From assembly GCF_000272405.2 (NCBI RefSeq), contig NZ_AJZM02000140.1, positions 1 to 22,591 of the forward strand: a DNA stretch of 22,591 nt, in the 5' to 3' direction. The notes under the pieces are model-generated. The model was given only the letters and a program-made list of their open reading frames with translations, ran no database searches and was not told the origin of the DNA. Source of the DNA: Vibrio tasmaniensis 1F-187 (lineage in GTDB: Bacteria; Pseudomonadota; Gammaproteobacteria; Enterobacterales; Vibrionaceae). Shown here piece after piece: positions 8,783 to 17,299 of this stretch. The position numbers and the translations under genes were made by a program. The stretch's first letter is position 1; each line of letters starts with the position of its first letter.

Positions 8783-9274
8783 TCAAGAACCTCTATGTGC
8801 TTCAAGGTCTTGTTTTAGTTTGGTCGTTAACTTTTGAACTTTTGGGAGAACTTGTTGCATTAACGACTGAGTCATGATCATTGACTCTGTTGTCACGGTT
8901 GGCATTTTTTTCAGAATGCTTTTTCCATGTTCTGTTTTGTAGAAATCGATCATTGCACTGAGCTCTTCTTCAGTGAATTGATTGCTGTAAATCGCTACAA
9001 TTCCTGGCTCTAGCTTTTGCCAGCTAACCTCCTCTTTCATTAAGTCATTCATGCCCTGATAGTAATCATCAAAAATAGCTTGTTCTGACTCTGAAATCCC
9101 TAGGTCTTTAGACATATTAGCCATCATGCTATCCATTTGAACGTATACCGCATCCAACGTGGAATCGACATCCATAATCTGAAGAAGCTCTTTTATCAGA
9201 GCTTGCCTATCATCTTGTGCCGCTGATAATTGCAGCGGTACGAGTAGAAATAAAATTGCGAAAAATCTATACAT
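8783..9274 (-). CDS. DUF2059 periplasmic protein
   Basis: A 163-residue protein with a signal peptide (MYRFFAILFLLVPLQLSAA, cleavage near residue 19). The mature part is all-helical and shows the DUF2059 pattern: LIKELLQIMDV near the N-terminus, then IYSNQFTEEELSAMIDFYKTEHGKSILKKMP (about 95-125), the family's most conserved segment. DUF2059 proteins are common periplasmic proteins of unknown role in gammaproteobacteria. It stands alone, with AT-rich spacers on both sides. Confidence 0.85.
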   Translation of the reverse strand: MYRFFAILFLLVPLQLSAAQDDRQALIKELLQIMDVDSTLDAVYVQMDSMMANMSKDLGISESEQAIFDDYYQGMNDLMKEEVSWQKLEPGIVAIYSNQFTEEELSAMIDFYKTEHGKSILKKMPTVTTESMIMTQSLMQQVLPKVQKLTTKLKQDLEAHRGS

Positions 9275-9577
9275 TTTGAGGTCCCTTTAGCTTTGTAAAA
9301 CAGCTAAAATATCTTTCCAAACATCTCAACACATTGAATTACCTGCAAATTTACTCACTTTTTATCCATAAGTAAAACGAATTAAACAGTACAAAATAAT
9401 ATAAAATCAATTGCATTTAAATGTGAGAGATTTATTAGACAGATATCAGGAAGAGGAAGAGAGGAATAGACCGCTTTTGAATAAAGAACCACAAGAGAAC
9501 TAGAGCCTAAAAGTACTCGTTTCAAGTAATGAGTCATACACTTGAAACGAGGATAACTAATGGCGTGACACGACGTA
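9275..9577. other. AT-rich intergenic region
   Basis: About 300 bases between the DUF2059 start and the azlD stop. The left 150 bases are very AT-rich and should contain the DUF2059 promoter. The right end carries the perfect inverted repeat listed separately. I see no gene in it. Confidence 0.5.
9516..9551 (-). terminator. Hairpin terminator downstream of azlD
   Basis: A perfect 12-bp inverted repeat (CTCGTTTCAAGT / ACTTGAAACGAG) with a 12-base loop, 27 bases after the azlD stop. On the minus strand it is followed by TACTTTTAGG, a weak U-tract. A factor-independent terminator of the araC-azlCD direction is the simplest reading. Confidence 0.6.
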
Positions 9578-9907
9578 TCAATGAAAAAGGTAATCAACCG
9601 CGACAAGGTTATAGAATAAAAACATCGCCATGCTGACGCCAATCGTTAGCAGCACATTGCCTGTTTTCCAAATCAACAGACCTGTGACCAGCGCGCCTAT
9701 CAAGTATGGGTTTTCAAGGCTTGGCCAAAATGTCTGCTCTGGTGCAAATACAATCGGCCCCCAAATTGCGGTAAGCACAGCGGGACTTGAATAGCGTAAC
9801 AGTCGACGCGTGGTTTGATTTAATCGAAGCGGGATTGCAGGCTCTAGAAACAGATACCGACTAAAGAAAACAATCACTGTCATAAGGAATATCGTTAACC
9901 AAATCAT
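9578..9907 (-). CDS. azlD: AzlD, small subunit of branched-chain amino-acid exporter
   Basis: A 109-residue protein with about four membrane helices, the size and pattern of AzlD/YgaH. It shows the family's RYLFLEPAIPLRLNQTTRRLLRYSSPAVLTAI stretch (about 18-48), with the basic loop and the PAVL motif. Together with AzlC it forms an inner-membrane complex that exports branched-chain amino acids; azlCD was named for azaleucine resistance in Bacillus. A strong ribosome site (GGAGGGG) precedes the ATG. It starts two bases after the azlC stop, so the two are one operon. Confidence 0.9.
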   Translation of the reverse strand: MIWLTIFLMTVIVFFSRYLFLEPAIPLRLNQTTRRLLRYSSPAVLTAIWGPIVFAPEQTFWPSLENPYLIGALVTGLLIWKTGNVLLTIGVSMAMFLFYNLVAVDYLFH

Positions 9908-9909
9908 CT

Positions 9910-10638
9910 CTATTTCCCCTCCACAATTGTCTTGTTGCCGTTGTTTCGCTCTTGGAACGATTCGCTGATAAAGCCCGCTAACATACCGGCAATCGCTGCA
10001 ATCATTAGCCCGCCCTCAATATTGTTAACCGACATGGCAACCGAAGTGACCAATGAAACCACCACACACACTACGACGGATAGAGTTCGGATTAATGGGA
10101 ACACCAAAGCGATAAAGGTTGCTGCGACCGCGAAATCGAGACCAATTTCATTGAGTGAAGGAATTTGGCTTCCCGCGACAATGCCAACAAAGCTCGCAAT
10201 ATTCCAAACGAGATAAAAACCGCCGCCTACACCCGCAGCATACCAGCGATTAAATTCTTTCTGAGACTGCCCACTACAAATCGCGAACAGCTCATCGGTG
10301 AGCCAAAATCCGAGTAATAGACGCCAACGCGCAGGAAGATGGCTGATTTTGTCACGCATCGATACGCTATACAGAAAGTGCCTTGAGGTGATGAACAGTG
10401 TGGTCAACAACATGGTGCCTAGACCAATACCCGCTTTGAACATACCCGCGGCGACAAGTTGTGCTGAGCCAGCAAATAGAATAGCCGACATCGCTTGCGC
10501 TTGAAGCTGATTCAATCCTGCATCTATCGCATATGAACCCGCTAGAATTCCCCAAGGGATTACCGCAATGCTCAAAGGCATTCCCGCTAAAACGCCCTTC
10601 CATAACTGTGTTCGTCTATCCATTGTTTCACTATCCAT
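9910..10638 (-). CDS. azlC: AzlC family amino-acid exporter, large subunit
   Basis: A 242-residue AzlC/YgaZ-type membrane protein. It shows the N-terminal GVLAGMPLSIAVIPWGILAGSYA segment (about 15-37), QAMSAILFAGSAQLVAAGM (about 48-66), the SRHFLYSVSMR motif (about 85-95) and LTDELFAI (about 113-120), all characteristic of the family. About seven hydrophobic helices. It pairs with AzlD directly downstream to export branched-chain or similar amino acids. An AraC-type gene 104 bases upstream on the same strand is the likely regulator and may be co-transcribed. Confidence 0.92.
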   Translation of the reverse strand: MDSETMDRRTQLWKGVLAGMPLSIAVIPWGILAGSYAIDAGLNQLQAQAMSAILFAGSAQLVAAGMFKAGIGLGTMLLTTLFITSRHFLYSVSMRDKISHLPARWRLLLGFWLTDELFAICSGQSQKEFNRWYAAGVGGGFYLVWNIASFVGIVAGSQIPSLNEIGLDFAVAATFIALVFPLIRTLSVVVCVVVSLVTSVAMSVNNIEGGLMIAAIAGMLAGFISESFQERNNGNKTIVEGK

Positions 10639-10742
10639 ATCATTCTTTTCTCTCTTTACATTCGCTATTCAATGTAAGAAGAGTTGAGTCGGTTCGATTG
10701 TACAAACTTGCTCGATTTCGCGAACGAATTAAGGTGTCCGAT

Positions 10743-11576
10743 TTAGAGCATTTTGATGTATTGCCCCGGCGTGTAGCCATTGGCTTTTTTGAAGTGTCGA
10801 TGAAAATGGCTTTGATCGTGGAAGCCACACTCTTGCGCGGTATCAGAAATAGTATGTCCTTGTTTCAATAACTTACGAGAAAGTCTTAGCCGAGATTGGA
10901 TCTGATACGCATGTGGCGGAAGACCAAACTCTTTTTGAAAAGAACGTACCAAGTGAAACGGACTTAATGCCGCTAACTTAGATAGCTCTTCTAGGGACAC
11001 ATCGGCTTGTGGAAAGTCATCTAAGAACTCTTTAACCAGAACGAGCTGACGCTGAGTTTTCCCATCGAGTTGAGGGTTAAGCGGCGATTTTCCATGTCGG
11101 CTAATCAGCTTAACCAACATCCCGTACATCAAGGTCTCTCTTAACAGGCGATTGTCGGATTCATCAATCGTGTTGAAGACCAACCTCAATTGATTGGCGA
11201 GCTCAGGATCTTCAACAACCGCTCTTGGGAAGTAAGGCGCGCCGTAATTGGGTAGGTTAAGCTCTTGAGTGATCTTGGCAAGTTGCTCAGGGAGTGGATA
11301 CATGGCTCGATATGCCCAACCACCTTCAGTGGCAGAGTGACCGCTATGAACTTCGTCGGCATTGACCAGAATAATCGCATCTTGTGGTGCTATATGATGC
11401 CCGCCCGTTCGATAGAAACGCTGAGCGCCCTGCTCAATAACCCCAAGCGTATAGCCCTCATGGCTGTGGCGCGAGAAGTTCTGCTTTTCGTATTCAGCAT
11501 TAAGGGTTTCAAGGCCACCGAGCTCTTCTGTGATCTTATATTCGGCCTTTTCTTTAGAGCGTTTCTTGTTCTCCAT
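10743..11576 (-). CDS. AraC family regulator of azlCD
   Basis: AraC/XylS transcription factor of about 277 residues. The N-terminal half is a cupin-type sensor domain (FSRHSHEGYTLGVIEQGAQ, then DAIILVNADEVHSG), in which these small regulators bind a ligand. The C-terminal ~100 residues contain both helix-turn-helix units: SLEELSKLAALSPFHLVRSFQKEFG and ISDTAQECGFHDQSHFHRHFKKANGYTPGQY. The start is the ATG at 11576 with GGGA six bases upstream; a TTG 12 bases earlier is in frame but less likely. It precedes azlC on the same strand, an arrangement common for this family, so it probably activates the exporter in response to an amino acid (inferred). Confidence 0.9.
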   Translation of the reverse strand: MENKKRSKEKAEYKITEELGGLETLNAEYEKQNFSRHSHEGYTLGVIEQGAQRFYRTGGHHIAPQDAIILVNADEVHSGHSATEGGWAYRAMYPLPEQLAKITQELNLPNYGAPYFPRAVVEDPELANQLRLVFNTIDESDNRLLRETLMYGMLVKLISRHGKSPLNPQLDGKTQRQLVLVKEFLDDFPQADVSLEELSKLAALSPFHLVRSFQKEFGLPPHAYQIQSRLRLSRKLLKQGHTISDTAQECGFHDQSHFHRHFKKANGYTPGQYIKML

Positions 11577-11812
11577 AATAATTCCCAAGCCTGTTGATTA
11601 TCGAGCGACTTATCAGTCTACTCTATAGTCTCTTTCAGCTTTTGTACAAAATTGCGCTTTTGTTTGTTAATACCGTTTTTGTCGTTGGCTTAATAACGCT
11701 ATCTAATTGGGAGGAAAGTCTTGGTCTATAACTAGTTGGCAAAAAATTGACAATAATTTAATCATACACGCCAATACTGTCTTCAAATCATCGGCAACAG
11801 ACCTGATACACC

Positions 11813-12151
11813 ATGAAAAATACGCTAATCCTTTTCTTTTTCCTGAGCCTTACAGGGTGCACTCATAACCAATCAAAAGCACTGAGCATGAACTCCTCGT
11901 CGGTTAACACATACCCACAATCCATGTCGAACCTGCAACTATGCGACACCTTGTATTACGGGCGCTCAAGTAACCAGACACTCGCGGCAATTGGCAGTGA
12001 ATTCAATCGAAGAGGGTTATCCAAGAGTTGGTGCGATACCGAAACCAACAAGCTTTATCTAACAAAGACGATTGACTGGGTTGCTGACCAAGTAGAAGAC
12101 AAAGAAGATTCGGAGGAAGAAGCCTCTGCCGTTGTGTTGCCTGCGAATTAA
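11813..12151 (+). CDS. Small lipoprotein
   Basis: A 112-residue protein with a lipoprotein signal: hydrophobic LILFFFLSLTGC with lipobox LTGC, giving lipidated Cys16. The mature part has two further cysteines (LQLCDTLYYGR and KSWCDTETN) and an acidic C-terminal tail (EDKEDSEEE). The LCDTLYYG...NQTLAAIGSEFNRRGLSKSWC stretch resembles small Vibrio lipoproteins in which this motif recurs. Function is unknown. It stands alone between the AraC gene and the LysR gene. Confidence 0.8.
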   Translation: MKNTLILFFFLSLTGCTHNQSKALSMNSSSVNTYPQSMSNLQLCDTLYYGRSSNQTLAAIGSEFNRRGLSKSWCDTETNKLYLTKTIDWVADQVEDKEDSEEEASAVVLPAN

Positions 12152-12184
12152 ATGAGGCAATGACAGCTAAACGCCTGTTCGCAC

Positions 12185-13102
12185 TTAATGACCTCGCTTG
12201 CTTAGGTAACTGTGTGACCTATTTTTACTCAAAAAGTCCCAAGTTAACCTGGCTGCGTTCGAAGAAAAACAACCGCTTCTTTTCGCTACACAAATATTAC
12301 GAGGGTACTCGGGCGCAAGAGGGATAACATTTACGCTGGGATGAGATTCTGGAACGGCAAGCTCTGCAACAATAGAAACACCTAAGCCCGCTCTAATCAA
12401 AGCAAGTATCGAGGTCAATTGAACAATGGTGTGTTTTTCTTTAAGGCGAGATTTTGATAGCTTAAACCATTCTCTAATGAGCGCCTCACTGCCCCCTTTA
12501 CTCAGTATAAAATCTCGATCTTCGATATCCACAGCCGACAAAACTGACAACTGGGATAAAGGGTCATCTTCATGAACTAAAGCCACCATACGGTCAGTAA
12601 AAGCTGGGATGATATCTAGATCTAAATACTCTTTATCAACCGCGATTGCAAAATCTACGCGCCCCTCTCGCAATGCTAATAATGCTCCTTCGTCAGTAAA
12701 CTCGCTTATTTCAATTTTAACTTGAGGTAAGTGTTGGCTGATCGCATGAATTAGGCTGGGTAAAATATGTGTGGAAGCGGATGCGCCAAAAGAAGCCACT
12801 TTCACCTGTCCAGCGCCATATTTTTGAATAAGTCGAAGCTGTCTCAATAACACCTCTCCCTGCAATTCCTGCTGTTTAGCGAACTCAGCAATCAACCTCC
12901 CTTCCTCTGTTAACAATAAGGGACGACTGTCTCTTCGAACTAAAGCGAAACCTAATACATCTTCAGCACGTCGAAGAGCTTTGCTCGCAGCGGGTTGGCT
13001 GACTCCTAATACCAGAGCGGCATCAGTGATACTTCCGAGCGCTAGTAGCTGCAGAAGTAATTTGGGAACTAATGATGGGATGCTTTCCAAGTCTTCAACC
13101 AT
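12185..13102 (-). CDS. LysR family transcriptional regulator
   Basis: LysR-type regulator of 305 residues. The winged HTH sits at about 15-75 (LLALGSITDAALVLGVSQPAASKALRRAEDVLGFALVRRDSRPLLLTEEG), and a periplasmic-binding-protein-like effector domain follows from about residue 90. A good ribosome site (GAGGTT) lies six bases before the ATG. It is divergent from the LysE-type exporter at 13193, with 90 bases between starts. That is the classic layout for a LysR factor controlling the neighbouring transporter. A 15-bp palindrome overlaps its own ribosome site, suggesting self-repression. Confidence 0.93.
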   Translation of the reverse strand: MVEDLESIPSLVPKLLLQLLALGSITDAALVLGVSQPAASKALRRAEDVLGFALVRRDSRPLLLTEEGRLIAEFAKQQELQGEVLLRQLRLIQKYGAGQVKVASFGASASTHILPSLIHAISQHLPQVKIEISEFTDEGALLALREGRVDFAIAVDKEYLDLDIIPAFTDRMVALVHEDDPLSQLSVLSAVDIEDRDFILSKGGSEALIREWFKLSKSRLKEKHTIVQLTSILALIRAGLGVSIVAELAVPESHPSVNVIPLAPEYPRNICVAKRSGCFSSNAARLTWDFLSKNRSHSYLSKRGH

Positions 13103-13106
13103 TTAT

Positions 13107-13121
13107 ATAACCTCAGGTTAT
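13107..13121. promoter_or_regulatory. Palindrome in LysR/LysE divergent promoter
   Basis: ATAACCT-c-AGGTTAT, a perfect 7-bp dyad around one central base, lies immediately upstream of the lysR ATG and covers its ribosome site. LysR factors bind dyads in such divergent regions. A second, looser TATCTAT...ATAGATA pair lies about 15-45 bases further on. Binding by this regulator is inferred. Confidence 0.45.
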
Positions 13122-13192
13122 TTTGATATCTATCTCTATGCTAGCAGACTACTTTTTCCGAAAAATAGATACTAGTCACCCGGAGAAAACAA

Positions 13193-13825
13193 ATGACTAT
13201 AGAAACATGGCTAACCTTCTGCCTCGCTTCACTTATCTTAACCATGACGCCAGGTCCCAGCATTTTGTTGGGCGTCATTCATTCAATGAAATATGGCGTT
13301 AATAAAGCTATTTTTACGGCACTAGGCGATATCTCAGCAAACTTCATACAGATGATCATTGTTGCAGTTGGACTTGGCATCATAATGTCAACGTCTGAAC
13401 TAGCGTTCGCCGTTATCAAGTGGCTTGGGGTCACAACATTGCTGTATATGGGGATCAAGATGTTGCGTGATAAACCTGAGTGTGATGCACAAATAACCAC
13501 CAATTCACCCACCGCGATTTCAGGCCACAGACTCTATTTAAGTGGTTTCTTCGTTGCAGCGGGTAACCCCAAAGCGATTGTCTTTTTCACTGCATTCTTT
13601 CCCCAGTTCATAGACCCAACCAAGCCCCTGTTATCACAAATGTTGGTGATGTGCCCCACAATGGCAGTGTTGGATTTTACGTGGGTGATGATTTACGCCA
13701 TCTCTGCCAAGAAGCTTCTTGGGTTTATGCAAGATCACCCAACGTACCTGAATAAAATCGGTGGCTCAGCGCTTTTAACTGCAGCCATCGTACTCGCAGT
13801 AACAAATCACAGCTCCAACCTATAG
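13193..13825 (+). CDS. LysE/RhtB family exporter
   Basis: A 210-residue LysE/RhtB exporter with the MTPGPSILLG signature (about 18-27), LTMTPGP spacing typical of the family, and GNPKAIVFFTAFFPQF (about 123-138). About six membrane helices. GGAG lies seven bases before the ATG. It is a different paralogue from the one at 2596-3210. It is divergently paired with a LysR regulator that probably controls it in response to the exported amino acid or metabolite (inferred). No other transport genes adjoin it. Confidence 0.92.
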   Translation: MTIETWLTFCLASLILTMTPGPSILLGVIHSMKYGVNKAIFTALGDISANFIQMIIVAVGLGIIMSTSELAFAVIKWLGVTTLLYMGIKMLRDKPECDAQITTNSPTAISGHRLYLSGFFVAAGNPKAIVFFTAFFPQFIDPTKPLLSQMLVMCPTMAVLDFTWVMIYAISAKKLLGFMQDHPTYLNKIGGSALLTAAIVLAVTNHSSNL

Positions 13826-14076
13826 TCGAGCCAGTAAAGGAAAAACAATAAATTGAGTTTCATTCGGGAGGAAAATCGTCTGCTGTAACGCTACCTGCGG
13901 ATTAATCGGATAAGTATTGTTAACGTCCTTAAATACGCTAACAGTACTTCTGGCAATAAAACTGGAGCAAACTAATTGATCTGCATGCCTTTGCTCACAT
14001 CAATATGCATTTGCATTGATAAATGTTAACAATTGGTTAATTATCCATATCCATTATTACTATAAGGAAATAACCA

Positions 14077-14838
14077 ATGAAATGGATACTTGTTGCATTC
14101 GTCAGTGTTTTCTCTGTGTTCACATACGCAAAAGATTGGAAACAAATTCGCTTTACTGTTGAAGGGGCCTACCCACCGTTCAGTTGGACAACGCAAGATG
14201 GTGAATTAGAGGGGTTTGAAGTCGATTTAGCCAACGCCTTGTGTATCGAATTAGAAGTAAAATGTATCATCTCAAAAACTGATTGGGACGGTATTATCCC
14301 ATCACTTTTAAGCCGTAAAAACGATGCAATTATAGCGGCTATGACCATTACCGAAGAACGTGAAAAGAAAGTTAACTTCACGATGCCTTACGCTAAAGTT
14401 CCCACTCGTTTTGTCATGGAAAAAGGGCGTGAAATCAATATGGATGACGGCAGCTTAAATGAACTAACAATTGGGGTTCAGCGCGCTACCATTGGTGACA
14501 AATACCTTTCCGAGATCTACCCAAATGTAGATATCAAGCGTTATGGATCATTCGACGAAGCCTTTACCGATTTACTCAATGGGCGCCTAGATAGCGTGTT
14601 TGGTGGTTCAATGGGGCTCAACGCAGGCTTTCTTGAAACGGATCAGGGTAAGGACTATCACTTTACAGGCCCTAAATTTACAGAAGAGAAGTGGTTTGGT
14701 CGTGGTATTGGAGTCGCTGTTAGAAAACAAGATGACGAATTAAAAGATCTTATCGATAGTGGAATACAAAGACTGATCGACAATGGTCAACATCAAAAAA
14801 TCGCAAGTAAATACTTTTCATACAGCATTTACGAATAG
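14077..14838 (+). CDS. Periplasmic amino-acid-binding protein (SBP_bac_3)
   Basis: Family 3 extracellular solute-binding protein of 253 residues, resembling lysine/arginine/ornithine-binding proteins. A signal peptide covers residues 1-18 (cleavage near TYA-KDW). GAYPPFSW (about 31-38), GELEGFEVDLANALC (about 42-56) and the basic ISKTDWDGIIPSLLSRKNDAIIAAMTITEER region are the family's ligand-binding first lobe. FDEAFTDLLNGRLDSVFGG (about 161-179) is the second-lobe signature. No ABC permease or ATPase lies next to it, so it is an orphan serving a distant transporter or a sensor. A strong terminator follows 66 bases after the stop. Confidence 0.92.
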   Translation: MKWILVAFVSVFSVFTYAKDWKQIRFTVEGAYPPFSWTTQDGELEGFEVDLANALCIELEVKCIISKTDWDGIIPSLLSRKNDAIIAAMTITEEREKKVNFTMPYAKVPTRFVMEKGREINMDDGSLNELTIGVQRATIGDKYLSEIYPNVDIKRYGSFDEAFTDLLNGRLDSVFGGSMGLNAGFLETDQGKDYHFTGPKFTEEKWFGRGIGVAVRKQDDELKDLIDSGIQRLIDNGQHQKIASKYFSYSIYE

Positions 14839-14903
14839 TTTGGTATGCAGTGTGGACTAAACTAATTGCGAACTGTTGTTCACTTTAAAAAGCTTCAGAT
14901 AGC

Positions 14904-14933
14904 AAAAAGCCGCTCATAAAGAGCGGCTTTTTT
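14904..14933 (+). terminator. Rho-independent terminator
   Basis: GCCGCTC-ATAAA-GAGCGGC stem flanked by an A-run and a T6 tract. It ends the solute-binding-protein transcript and could act in both directions. It is the last clearly chromosomal element before the accessory region. Confidence 0.92.
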
Positions 14934-15272
14934 AAGGTGATGCTTGCAGGATAAGTCAGCATAACTCGAACCAACCATCAAAGACTTACAATACTATTTG
15001 CAGTATAAGTTCGCATAACATTGCATCGAAAGTCTGCAAATTTGAACAACGACTAAGATTCAACGTAGTAAATTTACTACGCTCCAATTAATCCTCTAGC
15101 AGACATAATCGACATGTGTGTAACAAACTTTTGGACAGAAGTCATTTAGGAAATGATGAAATGTTAGCAAATAATGGATAACTCGAAGTATTGCAAACCG
15201 CGTTATTGAATGCTAGCGCACCGGTTTACATGCGCTAGCAGGTTGTTGTGCGCCAAGAAAGCGAACGACAAT
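14934..15272. other. Non-coding junction region with inverted repeats
   Basis: About 340 bases without a gene, between the last chromosomal terminator and the immunity gene. It contains an imperfect hairpin at 14,984-15,010, the perfect 18-bp palindrome CGTAGTAAATTTACTACG at 15,064-15,081 and the 10-bp inverted repeat at 15,211-15,240. It is a candidate place for a transposon end, but I could not see the repeated TnsB-type sites that would prove it. Confidence 0.5.
15211..15240 (-). terminator. Perfect 10-bp inverted repeat after immunity gene
   Basis: TGCTAGCGCA and TGCGCTAGCA are exact reverse complements separated by ten bases, 33 bases past the immunity-gene stop. No U-tract follows on the minus strand, so it may be a weak terminator or an mRNA 3' stabiliser. 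Confidence 0.45.
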
Positions 15273-15686
15273 CTATTCACACAGACTAGAGTCTAAAACA
15301 TACGTCCGACTTGAGGATTTCAAAGCCACTTCTCTCTTTGTTGGGCATTCGACATAGCTGTTATCTCTGATTTCTTGCCTTAGCATAGAGTCAAAGTAGT
15401 GACCTAACACAGCAAAAACCAACGCTCCAAATAACATTAATTTAAGTGTTAATTTTGGTAGTTGTACATTTAAAAATATATTGAGTAGTGCCATTGGGAT
15501 ACAAGGAAGAAAAAAGCCAAATAGTACAAATGAAGATGTATTGTTAAAGTATCCCGATACTTTAATGATGGGCTCAATATCTACGCTTTTTACTAAATTG
15601 CTCAAGTCATAAACACCAAAAGCGCACCATAGCGTTATGGCGATAAAGAATAGCAAAGCAGAAAGCTTCTTCAGTAAGTCTGTCAT
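15273..15686 (-). CDS. Probable membrane immunity protein
   Basis: A protein of about 137 residues with three hydrophobic segments (about 5-25, 48-70 and 78-97) and a C-terminal soluble tail with two cysteines (YVECPTKREV ... VLDSSLCE). The tail pattern recalls the DUF1240 family of small membrane proteins. Start taken at the ATG at 15686, one base after the effector's TAA; the in-frame TTG nine bases earlier overlaps the effector stop. This tight coupling right after a membrane-active effector candidate is the layout of an immunity gene, whose product would sit in the inner membrane and neutralise the effector there. Immunity function is inferred from context; the membrane topology is visible. 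Confidence 0.6.
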   Translation of the reverse strand: MTDLLKKLSALLFFIAITLWCAFGVYDLSNLVKSVDIEPIIKVSGYFNNTSSFVLFGFFLPCIPMALLNIFLNVQLPKLTLKLMLFGALVFAVLGHYFDSMLRQEIRDNSYVECPTKREVALKSSSRTYVLDSSLCE

Positions 15687-15687
15687 A

Positions 15688-16599
15688 TTAATCAATTAAC
15701 TCTTCTACTGCTTCTTTCATTGGTTCGGTAAACTTATATTCGTCGTCTAAGTCTGAAATGTAACCACCAATCTTGAAGGCGGAATAAGCAAACAAGCCCA
15801 GCCCAACGGCAACTGGTAAAGAAAAACCAAAGAGCAACCCTAGTGCCGCACGTGAGCCGAGTAAAATACCTTGAGCGACTACACCTGCAACAACCCCCTT
15901 GACCACGTCAGCAGAATATTGACCGACAACCTCACCCAAGTTTTTTTCATCATGCAGTATGTAATCTACGGCATTGACTGCGCCACTGAAAACAAGTTCT
16001 ACATAGATGTTACCTTTCACGAAATTAACATTACCTTTAACAGTATTCAGTGCGTAGCCGATTTTAAGCATTTGAGGTGTCGCTTCCTGCCAACGAATAC
16101 CGAGATCTAAATATCGAGGCTTGTAGTTCTCAACCACAATATTCGTCACTCCATTGATATCGACCGCCTTAGCGGTTGCTCCCAATCCACCAAGCTCTTT
16201 GGCTACCTCATAGGCACCTTTTAAGCCCATACTTACGCCTGTGTAGTCTTTACCTGTAGAAAGCTCACCGTGAGTGTCTTTCATGAGTAAATCTAAATAC
16301 TCGTTCGCTTCCTCAACAGTCATCACAGCAATGCTGACATTGGTTTGTTGAGACGTATCCCACTTATATTCTTTCGCTTGCTCTTGTAATTCCTTATTCC
16401 ACTCTCTTTCAGTAAGATCGTAGGCCTGTTGTGCAGCAGCACGCTCTGCAAGAACGCGTTCTCTATCTTCAGCCCAACGTTTATAATCTTTTGCAGTATA
16501 GGTTAATTCCGCTCGGCGCTCTTGCCGGTGACGCTCCGCTCTTTCTCTTGTGGTTTCTTGTCTTTCTTCTGGAGCTACAGGAGCTGATTCATATCTCAT
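15688..16599 (-). CDS. Probable membrane-disrupting antibacterial effector (Tme-like)
   Basis: A 303-residue two-part protein. Residues 1-85 are highly charged and helical (EERQETTRERAERHRQERR onward), probably a coiled coil or delivery segment. The C-terminal half contains a long glycine/alanine-rich hydrophobic stretch (about 235-285: VVKGVVAGVVAQG, then LPVAVGLGLFAYSAFKIGGY) able to form a helical hairpin in a membrane, as in colicin-like or Tme-type type VI secretion effectors of Vibrio. There is no signal peptide and no MIX or PAAR motif that I recognise. The start has no strong ribosome site, but the reading frame closes shortly upstream without another start. The membrane protein directly downstream fits an immunity partner. 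Role inferred; a non-toxic membrane protein cannot be excluded. Confidence 0.55.
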   Translation of the reverse strand: MRYESAPVAPEERQETTRERAERHRQERRAELTYTAKDYKRWAEDRERVLAERAAAQQAYDLTEREWNKELQEQAKEYKWDTSQQTNVSIAVMTVEEANEYLDLLMKDTHGELSTGKDYTGVSMGLKGAYEVAKELGGLGATAKAVDINGVTNIVVENYKPRYLDLGIRWQEATPQMLKIGYALNTVKGNVNFVKGNIYVELVFSGAVNAVDYILHDEKNLGEVVGQYSADVVKGVVAGVVAQGILLGSRAALGLLFGFSLPVAVGLGLFAYSAFKIGGYISDLDDEYKFTEPMKEAVEELID

Positions 16600-16625
16600 G
16601 GGAGTCGGCTTAACTGATAAATAAA

Positions 16626-16663
16626 AAGGATAATAACAATATTTTCAGTAACTTATCATCCTT
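16626..16663. promoter_or_regulatory. Inverted repeat upstream of the effector gene
   Basis: AAGGATAATAA at 16,626-16,636 and TTATCATCCTT at 16,653-16,663 form an 11-bp inverted repeat with one mismatch, starting 27 bases before the effector ATG. It could be an operator or a 5'-UTR hairpin limiting expression. Confidence 0.4.
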
Positions 16664-17264
16664 AACAAGATAATCCGACGATTTAACCAACTAAATAGGC
16701 AATCTAACAGGCCAAACAAGCATAATGGAGACTCAATCGTGTTGAGTTGAAATCTATCGGATAACTTTTTGTAGGGTAAAATGAACGACACAGATCTTAT
16801 AGATTATTTGTTCTAGCGAATTTTGGGGCACAAACGAGTCAGACAAGCTTGAAGCTACAGTTATCACGTAAAATAGAAAATTGAGAATAATGTTTGCTGT
16901 CGGAAAGCCGCTTAGTAAAGCTTCCAACCCTGTTGGTTATCTGTCAATTTCACCGTGAAATCCGACAATAAAAAGCAACCTAAGCGCATGTTTTGTAACA
17001 ATTAATTGTAGGTGCAAAAGTTGTCGTTTTTTTTAGAAAACGAATTCCGAACTGAAGGCGGTCAATACCAGCTACTATTGACCGCTGGTCGCGCGTAATG
17101 TAGTTATGGTCGTGTCTGTGTTTTAGACAAGCTAAGCTAGATCCCTTTAGATTTACCACGTAAATGTATGGTTTATAAATACTTTAAGGGGAAGAGAAGT
17201 TCATTCCGCAGGTTGCGATTCGCACACTGCGAAATGAGCGTCTAACTAGAAAAGGGGCAGATAT

Positions 17265-17299
17265 GAGTTGTTGCAGAATCTGCAATCACTGAGCTTTCT
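17265..17299. repeat. Duplicated module C, copy 1
   Basis: A 35-base direct repeat of 17,985-18,019, built around AGTTGTTGCA-GAATC-TGCAATCACT. This copy has lost perfect pairing on the right arm. Confidence 0.75.

Noticed and set aside
9382..9642. Minus-strand open frame of 86 codons at the azlD end
   Set aside because: Overlaps the end of azlD in another frame and runs through the terminator hairpin.
11747..11775. TTGACA as a -35 box for the small lipoprotein
   Set aside because: No acceptable -10 at 16-18 bases; the nearest AATACT is about 20 bases away, so I left it out.
16739..16765. TGTTGAGTTG considered as the transposon left end
   Set aside because: It is the right half of a small ACTCAA/TTGAGT hairpin, and no repeated TnsB-like sites follow it.
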